Source of the DNA: an uncultured Ruminococcus sp.
GTDB lineage: Bacteria; Bacillota; Clostridia; Oscillospirales; CAG-272
Reading direction: 5' to 3'
Assembly: GCA_902778985.1 (NCBI GenBank)
Contig: CACYZS010000029.1
Span: 1-11,022 of the forward strand
Length of the DNA stretch: 11,022 nucleotides
Part shown: positions 5,901-11,022 of the stretch, piece after piece
Layout: every line of letters begins with the position of its first letter
Position numbering within the stretch: the stretch's first letter is position 1
Notes under the pieces: generated by a model
What the model saw: the letters and a program-made list of their open reading frames with translations, nothing else
What the model was told of the DNA's origin: nothing
The model's database searches: none
Program-made: the position numbers and the translations under genes

Positions 5901-7349
5901 GCGGATCAGGACGGCGCCGATCTCGGTGATCCCGCAGGAACGGTTGTCAAGACCGGTGGTCTCAATATCGAAGACCACCATCTCGTCGGAAAGCGACGGG
6001 AGCGCGGTTCCGTAGACGGCGCGCTCGGTGTCGTTGACGTAGTAACATTCGATCCCGTAGAGGACCTTGACGTTCGCCTTCTGCTTCTCCTTGGCGATCA
6101 TCAGTTCGGGAAAACTCTGCACGTTGCCGTGATCGGTGACGGCGATGGCGCGGTGTCCCCACCGCTCCGCCGTGGCGATCAGTTCGTCGGGACGGATCAG
6201 ACCGTCCATCGTCGACATATTGGTATGCAGATGGAGTTCCACCCGCTTCTCTTCCGCGTCGTCGGTGCGCGGGATCACCTTGATCTTCGCCGCCGCCCTG
6301 GGCGAGAGCGTGAGATCCTCTTCGTTCATCCGGTCGCGCAGCATCCTGCCCGAAACGGCGATGGTCGCGCCGGGCTCCAGTTTGGCAAGCCAGCCCGCGT
6401 CCTCGGGGGCGACCGCTTTTTTCATCGTCAGCGAGGACGTGCCGTCCGAGAAGCCGATCGTGTAGGTGATCCGGTCGCCCGCGCGGTTGGGACGGTTGGT
6501 GTTCGAGAAGACCGTGCCGTAGACGAGCAGATCCGAGCGCGCGTCGGTCACCGCCGCCATCGGCGTCGGGGCGTCGAGCCGCACGGGAAGACCGAAGATC
6601 CACTCGGCTTCCTTGGTCTCGAAGACCGTGGTGCCGACGCGGAACCGCGTCCCCTCTTCACGCGTGACGTTCGCCTTTTCCCCGCCGGTGAGCGAGGTCT
6701 TCTTGGCGAAATTCTTTTTCTTCTCCTCTTCCTCGCGCTTCTTTTTCTCCTCTTCCGCCCGCGCCAGGTTGGCGGAGAGCAGTTCGCGTTCCATCTCGCG
6801 GTTCTCCGCTTCGTACCGGGCGAAGCGTTCCGCGGTTTTGACGTCGGCGTCGGTGCAGGAACGGATCACGACCTTGCGCGTCACGCCGTAGCGGCTGGCA
6901 AGGATGCGTTCGAGCAGATCGGCGGTCGAGGCGTCGTTGACCAGATCCACGCCCGGGGTAAGGAACGGGATCTCGCAGACGATGGTCTCGCCGTCGTCGA
7001 TATACGACGCGTCGTAGAAAAAGCCGGGCGTCACCGCACCGATCCAGGTCGCCTCGTCGGCGACCTCGTGCATACAGACGTCCGAAAGAAAACACTCGGG
7101 CGGCATATGCGGGAAGATGCGGAAGGACGCCGCCGAGTAAAGATCGACCAGTTCCCGTTCGATCGAGCGCAGAAGCGGAACGTCGACGCGCGAATTGAAG
7201 TGAAGATCCACCTCAACGCGTAAGGGATCGCGCTGCACCCGCATCCCGATCCACTCGGACGATTCCAGAAGCCGGCGCCCCGACGGGGACGGCTGATATT
7301 TGGAAAACCTTTTTAGGAAGGTCATTTGTTCGTTCTGTTGTTGATCCAT
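2910..7349 (-). CDS. polC: DNA polymerase III alpha subunit, PolC type
   Basis: This is the 1479-residue replicative polymerase of low-GC Gram-positive bacteria and relatives (B. subtilis PolC has about 1440), with a built-in proofreading exonuclease. The order is: N-terminal domain with a Lys/Glu-rich linker (about 200-217); OB-fold region (about 245-360); PHP domain starting with HLHTN (H373, H375) and TDHGN (about 404); DEDDh exonuclease inserted in the PHP domain with VFDIETTG (D461, E463), AHNANFD and HHRADDDA; rest of the PHP; zinc ribbon with two CPKC pairs (about 943 and 969); catalytic palm with PDIDLNF (D998, D1000); TTGQHPGG and MFPKAHAAAY; and a helix-hairpin-helix near 1410. NQLSFF (1465-1470) matches the C-terminal beta-clamp-binding motif, followed by a nine-residue tail. 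The ATG is supported by AGAGGA close upstream, overlapping the ispG stop. It is the last visible gene of the operon and appears intact. Confidence 0.98.
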   Translation of the reverse strand: MDQQQNEQMTFLKRFSKYQPSPSGRRLLESSEWIGMRVQRDPLRVEVDLHFNSRVDVPLLRSIERELVDLYSAASFRIFPHMPPECFLSDVCMHEVADEATWIGAVTPGFFYDASYIDDGETIVCEIPFLTPGVDLVNDASTADLLERILASRYGVTRKVVIRSCTDADVKTAERFARYEAENREMERELLSANLARAEEEKKKREEEEKKKNFAKKTSLTGGEKANVTREEGTRFRVGTTVFETKEAEWIFGLPVRLDAPTPMAAVTDARSDLLVYGTVFSNTNRPNRAGDRITYTIGFSDGTSSLTMKKAVAPEDAGWLAKLEPGATIAVSGRMLRDRMNEEDLTLSPRAAAKIKVIPRTDDAEEKRVELHLHTNMSTMDGLIRPDELIATAERWGHRAIAVTDHGNVQSFPELMIAKEKQKANVKVLYGIECYYVNDTERAVYGTALPSLSDEMVVFDIETTGLDNRSCGITEIGAVLIRDGEVLDRFDTFVDSGVPIPPEISELTGITDEMVKGAPTPAEALRAFLDFAGDRVLIAHNANFDTGFLRVVSQREGIPFPNTYLDTVALSRYVNPELKKHKLDIIAEHYKLGDFNHHRADDDAEMLARIFFVMCDRLREEGIRNFEQMNAAMSERADPLRLPSYHMVMFAKNKTGLKNLYQLITHSYLDYFRKVPRMPKSLIEHHREGLIIGSACESGEVFRAVFDGLEGEPLDEIASFYDYFEIQPISNNRFLVAQGKVKDDAGLEELNRKIVALAKKTGKPCVATCDAHFLNPEDEIVRKILLKGMKFQDADRDTKLYLRTTDEMLAEFAYLGDDLAREVVITNPNLIADQIEDIRPIPKGTYPPSIPGSEEELQRLCWERAKDWYGDPVPEIVSARLKKELDSIIEHGFAVLYMIAKKLVAYSESLGYLVGSRGSVGSSLVASMAGISEVNPLVPHYRCPKCRYTEFITDGSYGSGFDLPDKVCPKCGTPLIADGHDIPFETFLGFYGDKSPDIDLNFSGDVQGKVHKFTEQLFGEGNVYRAGTIGTLASKTAYGYVMKYLEEKGITLPRAEVDRLVTLCCGIKRTTGQHPGGIIVVPKEYDVSDFTPIQHPADDPNSEIKATHFQFKYLHDTILKLDELGHDIPTKYKMLERYTNTSVLDVKMNDPAVYQLFESTEPLGITPEQNGGCRLGTYGLPEMGPHFIQGVLLDAQPKNFADLLQISGLTHGTDVWLNNAQDLIKNGICDISKVIGTRDGIMLDLIRYGLPNADAFQIMEAVRKGKGLTPERETLMREHGVPDWYIASCKKIKYMFPKAHAAAYVMSAIRLGWYKIHYPMEFYAAFLSVAPGGFDAEIVMNGQSAVFGTIAELQQKGTDATQKEAEMITTLQLVGECLARGIRFLPPDLMKSDATLFLPESGMIRMPFNSLSGLGETAAQKIVEARESGTIYSIDDLRQRAGLTRAVVDILRKAGVLDNLTETNQLSFFGAAGGFDLA

Positions 7350-7358
7350 GGTTTCCTC

Positions 7359-8435
7359 TTACTTGACTTCGGTTTTTTCGATCTCGTCGAGCAACACCTC
7401 GACGATCTTGTCCGCGGGGTATTTGGCGACCGTCGCCCCGTGACGGAACAGTAACGCCTCGCCGTCGCCTCCGGCGATCCCGATATCGGCTTCGCGCGCC
7501 TCCCCGGGGCCGTTGACGGCGCACCCCATGAAGGCGACCTTCAGTTTCTTTCCCCGGAGCCCCCGCTCGTCCAGTCCCTTCTCAAAAGCGGCGAGCAGCG
7601 GGATCAGGTCGATCTTCGTCCGCCCGCAGGTGGGACAGGAGACCACGTCGATCCCGGCTTTGGGATCGAGCCCCAGCGCAGAGAGGATCTCGCGCGCCGC
7701 GGCGACCTCCTCGACGGGATCGGCGGTCAGCGAGACGCGCACCGTGTCTCCGATACCCTCGGCAAGCAGGGTGCCGACGCCGATCGCGCCCTTGACGGTC
7801 CCTCGTTTGAGTCCGCCCGCCTCGGTCACGCCGAGGTGAAGGGGATAGTCGGTCCGCTGTGCCAGGATCCGGTTGGCTTCGATCATGGTCGGGACGTTTG
7901 AAGATTTGACCGAGATGACCGTATCGTAAAAATCGAGACTTTCGAGGATCGCGGCGTGCCCGAGCGCGCTTTCGGCGATGGCTTCCGCCGTCGGGGCGCC
8001 GTATTTGGCGAGCAACGGTTTTTCAAGCGAACCGCCGTTTACCCCGATCCGGATCGGCACCCCCGCCGCCCGACACGCCCGGACCACCTCGGCGACCTTG
8101 TCGCGCGAACCGACGTTGCCGGGGTTGATGCGGATCTTGTCCGCGCCCGCGGCGACCGCCTCGAGCGCGATCTTATGGTCGAAGTGGATATCGGCGACCA
8201 AGGGGACGGTGATCCCCTGCTCTTTCAGATACGAAAAAATCGCCGCTGCGCCCGCGTCGGGAACGGCGAGACGGATCACGTCGCACCCCGCGGAAACAAG
8301 CGCCCGCACCTGACGGAGCGTCGCGGCGCGGTCGCGGGGATCGGTATTGGTCATGGATTGGACCGTGATCGGGGACTCTCCCCCGACGGTCAGCCGTCCC
8401 ACACGGACGGCGCGGGAATGGCGTCGTTCGGTCAT
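7359..8435 (-). CDS. ispG: 4-hydroxy-3-methylbut-2-enyl diphosphate synthase
   Basis: IspG (GcpE) reductively converts methylerythritol cyclodiphosphate to HMBPP, the penultimate step of the MEP isoprenoid pathway in the cytoplasm, using a [4Fe-4S] cluster. At 358 residues it is the two-domain bacterial form without the plant-type insert. The N-terminal TIM barrel shows ITVQSMTNTDPRD, LVADIHFD, KIRINPGN, RIGVNGGS and HLGVTEAGG. The C-terminal iron-sulphur domain has cluster cysteines C267 and C270 (SCPTCGR) and C305 in MGCAVNGPGE, with the cluster-contacting glutamate E312. All expected key residues are present. AAAGGAA precedes the ATG. It lies 25 bases after rseP and 9 bases before polC. 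Finding it intact beside a broken dxr is odd, since the two enzymes serve one pathway. Confidence 0.97.
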   Translation of the reverse strand: MTERRHSRAVRVGRLTVGGESPITVQSMTNTDPRDRAATLRQVRALVSAGCDVIRLAVPDAGAAAIFSYLKEQGITVPLVADIHFDHKIALEAVAAGADKIRINPGNVGSRDKVAEVVRACRAAGVPIRIGVNGGSLEKPLLAKYGAPTAEAIAESALGHAAILESLDFYDTVISVKSSNVPTMIEANRILAQRTDYPLHLGVTEAGGLKRGTVKGAIGVGTLLAEGIGDTVRVSLTADPVEEVAAAREILSALGLDPKAGIDVVSCPTCGRTKIDLIPLLAAFEKGLDERGLRGKKLKVAFMGCAVNGPGEAREADIGIAGGDGEALLFRHGATVAKYPADKIVEVLLDEIEKTEVK

Positions 8436-8460
8436 GTTGCGTTCCTTTCGCGTCGGCGTG

Positions 8461-9633
8461 TCAGAAGAAGGCGAGAATGTCCTTGACCGTGATGAAGAGC
8501 AGGATACCGAAGAACAGGATCGCTCCGGCAGCGTCGATCGCCCCGGTCACTTTGCCCGGCAGGCGGCGGCGCGTGATCATCTCGATCACGGTATAGGTGA
8601 GGTGCCCGCCGTCGAGCGGCGGCAGGGGCAGCAGGTTGAAGATCCCGAGGTTCATCGAAATGATCAGCGTCAGGTAGAGCAGCGTCGCGCCGCCCGATCT
8701 TGCCGCCTCGGTGATGGCGCCCGCCGTGCCGACGGGTCCCGAGACCGCGTCGATCGAGTAGCGCCCGGTCACCACGTCGAAGAGCGACTCCCAGATCATC
8801 TCGACCACGTAGGTCGATTTCCAGAAGGTCTGCTTCACGACGGTACCGAAGGTCTTGCGAACGGCGTAGACCTTGAAATCCGCCGTGCCGAAGGTCGTGC
8901 CCTGCTCGGTGACGGTCGGGAACGCGACGGACAGGTGTTCCTTTTCGCCGTTCTCGTGTCTGACGTAGAGGTCGAGCGGCTCGCCGCGGTACCCCTCGCG
9001 CATGATCTGGTAGTAGAGTTGATCCGAGATCCGCACCTTATGCCCGTTGACCGAGAGGATCGTATCGTTGACCCTGAGGACGGTGGAGGAGGTGATCTCG
9101 TTGCCGTTCCCGTCGGTTGCGGGCGGGTCGAATTCGGCGATCTGCGTGCCGCCGACGCGGATCCAGAGCGTCAGGATCAGGGTCAGGAACAGGGCGAGCA
9201 GAATATTCATCGTCGCCCCCGCGGCGTGGACGATCACCCCCGCGGCGTGGACGATCAGCCGCTGCCAGCCGGGACGGGAGATCAGGGCGTTTCCGTAGTT
9301 GATGACGTAATCCTCGTCGCCGGGTTTCGGGGGCTCCTTGACCTCGGCTTCGTGCGGCACCGCCTCATGGGCGAAGGGATTGTCCGGCAGTTCTTCGTCC
9401 TGTCCCTCGTCGAGTTCCCCGCGCATCGAAACGAAGCCGCCGAAAGGCAGCAGACGGATCGAATAGCGGATCCCGGTCTTTTTCGATTTTTTCGAGAAGA
9501 CCTTCGGTCCCATACCGATCGCGAATTCGGTGATCTCGACGCGGAAGATACGGGCGGCGATATAGTGCCCGCATTCGTGGATCATGATCAAAAGTCCGAA
9601 GATCAGTATGGCGAGCAGGATATAGAGGACCAT
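8461..9633 (-). CDS. rseP: RseP-type site-2 membrane metalloprotease
   Basis: The 390-residue product is a zinc protease that cuts substrates inside the membrane, such as anti-sigma factors or signal peptide remnants (RseP/RasP/YluC family, M50). Visible are a first membrane span (about 2-24) containing the zinc motif HECGH (H19, E20, H23), the conserved LLPFGGFV loop (61-68), a second span (about 139-160) preceded by the family G-x-x-x-N element GATMN (139-143), a PDZ domain (about 165-250, with VNDTILSVNG), a third span (about 312-335) followed by NLLPLPPLDGGH with the third zinc ligand D341, and a last span near the C-terminus. Two oddities: a long acidic, proline-rich loop at about 74-115, and a seven-residue in-frame duplication at about 127-140 caused by a 21-base tandem repeat. 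The core catalytic residues are kept. AAGGAAGG lies upstream of the ATG, and the gap to dxr is 20 bases. The substrate is unknown. Confidence 0.95.
   Translation of the reverse strand: MVLYILLAILIFGLLIMIHECGHYIAARIFRVEITEFAIGMGPKVFSKKSKKTGIRYSIRLLPFGGFVSMRGELDEGQDEELPDNPFAHEAVPHEAEVKEPPKPGDEDYVINYGNALISRPGWQRLIVHAAGVIVHAAGATMNILLALFLTLILTLWIRVGGTQIAEFDPPATDGNGNEITSSTVLRVNDTILSVNGHKVRISDQLYYQIMREGYRGEPLDLYVRHENGEKEHLSVAFPTVTEQGTTFGTADFKVYAVRKTFGTVVKQTFWKSTYVVEMIWESLFDVVTGRYSIDAVSGPVGTAGAITEAARSGGATLLYLTLIISMNLGIFNLLPLPPLDGGHLTYTVIEMITRRRLPGKVTGAIDAAGAILFFGILLFITVKDILAFF
9216..9257. repeat. Perfect 21-base tandem duplication inside rseP
   Basis: Positions 9216-9236 and 9237-9257 are identical and directly adjacent; the flanking bases differ on both sides, so the unit is exactly 21 bases and two copies. 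It keeps the frame and makes the protein read VHAAGVI then VHAAGAT (residues 128-141). Removing one copy would give the usual family spacing WQRLIVHAAGATMN just before the second membrane span. Confidence 0.97.
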
Positions 9634-9653
9634 GTCGTTCCCTTCCTTTTCGG

Positions 9654-10794
9654 TCAGATTAGCGCGGCGGCGACGCTCCGCGCCTCTTGGTCGGCGGCGA
9701 GAAGATCGTCGATCGTCTTCGCGTCGCGCCGCCCGGTCAGTTTTTCCACGGTGTCCCCGACGATACGCGATACGTCGGTGAAACCGATCTTTTCGCTAAG
9801 AAACGCCGCCACGGCGACCTCGTTCGCCGCGTTGAGCACGGCGGGGACGCCGCCCCCCTGCGCGATGGCGCGGCGGGCAAGCGGCAGAAGCGGGAACGCG
9901 TCGGGATCGGGGGGATAGAAGTTCAGGGTCCCCACCGAAAACAGGTCGAGTTCACGCGTCAGTCCCGGCAGCCGTGCGGGATAGGTCACGGCGTACTGGA
10001 CGCAGAGCCGCATATCGGGGGTCGAAAGTTGCGCCACGACGGCAGAATCAATATATTCCACGGCGGAGTGGATTATACTCTCGGGATGGACGACCACCCT
10101 GATCGCGTCGGGCGACACGTCGAAGAGATGCACCGCCTCGATCACCTCGAACCTTCCAGGTGGGGTGGGCGAGCGCGTCCTTCAGCGTGACTTTTTCGAG
10201 TTGTTCCTTGGTCCAACCGCGGAAGGGACCGCCCGACGCGGTCAGCAGGATCGACTTCACTTCGCTCTTCCGTCCGGCGTGCAGGCACTGGAAGATCGCG
10301 CTGTGCTCGCTGTCGACCGGAATGATCTCGCAACCGGTCTTTTTCGCCTCGGCTTTGACGATCTCGCCCGCGACGACAAGCGACTCCTTGTTCGACAGGG
10401 CGAGCCGCCGCCCGAGCGACACGCAGGCGAGCGTCGGGAGCAGTCCCGCCTCTCCCAGGATCGCGTTGACCGTGACCGGGGAGTTCACCTTGCGAATGGT
10501 CTCGCAGAGCGCGTCGCTTCCCCCGCGGACGGTGATCCCGGTGTCGCCGAGCCGTACCGCCAGGTCTTTTGCCGCCGCCTCGTCCGCCATGACGCAGAAG
10601 CGGGGCTTGCAGGCGCGCGCGAGTGTTTCCATACCGGCGGCGTCGGTGTTCGCACTCAAAAGGTCAAGCGGGATCCCATGCCGCTCCGCGACCTCGATCG
10701 ACTGCCGACCGACCGATCCGGTCGCGCCCAAAACCGAAAGCGAGGCGGGCAATCCCCCCTCGTTTCCGTTCGGAGCGTTCGGTACGGTGTTCAT
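9654..10794 (-). pseudogene. dxr: 1-deoxy-D-xylulose 5-phosphate reductoisomerase, broken by an internal deletion and frameshift
   Basis: Dxr (IspC) converts DXP to MEP with NADPH, the committed step of the MEP pathway. Two frames make up the gene. The 5' frame (ATG at 10792-10794) has the NADPH motif GATGSVG (23-29), LALSNKESL (N135, K136), metal ligands D161 and E163 in PVDSEHS, and LTASGGPF (S187), up to HPTWK (residue 214). Family homology then jumps to another frame reading FEVIEAVHLFDV at 10151 and running to the TGA at 9654-9656. The usual intervening stretch of about 16 residues (family pattern KITIDSATMMNKG), with the substrate-binding Ser, Asn and Lys, is missing, and one odd base (10152) remains at the joint. 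Restoring 16 codons would give about 395 residues, the normal size. As written, the 5' frame runs on as unrelated residues to a stop at 10048-10050. Either the gene is dead or the sequence is misassembled. AAAGGAA lies upstream, 27 bases after cdsA. Confidence 0.9.
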
Positions 10795-10821
10795 TTCAAG
10801 CGTTCCTTTCCGGGGGTTCCT

Positions 10822-11022
10822 TCACGAAAGGAAGGCAAAACCCCCACCGATCTGCATGAGCAGCCAGAGCATGACCGACGCGGTCAAAACCGAATCGAAG
10901 CGGTCCATCACCCCGCCGTGCCCGGGAAAAATCTTCCCGTAATCCTTGATCCCGTGTTCGCGTTTGATAAGCGAAGCGATCAGGTCGCCGATCTGCGAGA
11001 TCACGGCGACGAGCAGCCCGGC
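10822..11022 (-). CDS. cdsA: Phosphatidate cytidylyltransferase, C-terminal end (5' part outside window)
   Basis: CdsA makes CDP-diacylglycerol from phosphatidate and CTP at the membrane, the branch point to phospholipids. The frame is open through the right edge of the window; only 66 residues are seen of a family that is usually about 260-300. They contain the complete CDP-diacylglycerol synthase signature, SLIKREHGIKDYGKI followed by FPGHGGVMDRFD, in which the lysines, the two aspartates of DRFD and the HGG are conserved catalytic or metal-binding positions, and then a last hydrophobic segment (SVLTASVMLWLLMQIGGGFAFL). It is the first visible gene of the leftward operon; in relatives uppS often precedes it, but that lies outside the window. 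The stop is TGA at 10822-10824. Confidence 0.96.
   Translation of the reverse strand, partial: AGLLVAVISQIGDLIASLIKREHGIKDYGKIFPGHGGVMDRFDSVLTASVMLWLLMQIGGGFAFLS

Noticed and set aside
3231..7223. Two very long plus-strand open frames (715 and 604 codons) opposite polC
   Set aside because: They are exact antisense shadows of a full-length PolC with all its motifs; long antisense frames are expected in GC-rich genes, and their products are low-complexity, charged and without recognisable domains.
8347..9918. Plus-strand frame of 523 codons across ispG, rseP and dxr
   Set aside because: It is antisense to three recognised genes and its product is charged low-complexity sequence.

Overview
The window is a GC-rich chromosomal segment from a bacterium of the Firmicutes (Bacillota) type, most likely a clostridial lineage, and possibly an uncultured or metagenome-derived genome. 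The evidence is a full-length PolC-type replicative polymerase, a family typical of this phylum, at the end of the gene order cdsA-dxr-rseP-ispG-polC that is common in Clostridia. Shine-Dalgarno sequences of the AAAGGAG type, coupled genes and a two-domain IspG agree with this. No rRNA, tRNA, CRISPR array, transposase, phage gene or integration site was seen, and no gene-free stretch exceeds 300 bases.

Layout. Positions 1-545 (+) hold the 3' part of lysA (diaminopimelate decarboxylase). Positions 546-738 are non-coding and contain four hairpins; the one at 684-709 looks like a terminator for leftward transcription. Positions 739-2074 (-) hold two coupled genes: a YfcE-type metallophosphoesterase followed by a TIM-barrel sugar phosphate isomerase/epimerase-like protein. 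A 74-base divergent spacer at 2075-2148 carries a perfect 12-base palindrome. Positions 2149-2899 (+) hold three tightly packed small genes (77, 103 and 69 codons) of unknown function; their products include proline runs and a double hydrophobic tail. Positions 2910-11022 (-) hold the long operon, read right to left: cdsA (3' end only), dxr (broken), rseP, ispG, polC, with gaps of 27, 20, 25 and 9 bases.

How the genes work together. CdsA makes CDP-diacylglycerol for phospholipids. Dxr and IspG are early and late enzymes of the MEP isoprenoid pathway. RseP is a membrane site-2 protease, and PolC replicates the chromosome. The operon thus joins envelope lipid and isoprenoid supply to replication, as in many Firmicutes. 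The small-gene trio lies as a plus-strand island between two minus-strand blocks, and no clear leftward terminator is visible between polC and the phosphoesterase gene.

Most notable: (1) dxr appears to have lost about 47 bases around position 10152, which removes substrate-binding residues and shifts the frame; (2) rseP carries a perfect 21-base in-frame tandem duplication at 9216-9257, less than 1 kb away; (3) the three small genes look like a real, undescribed unit. Points 1 and 2 could be true mutations or assembly errors, and reads would decide.
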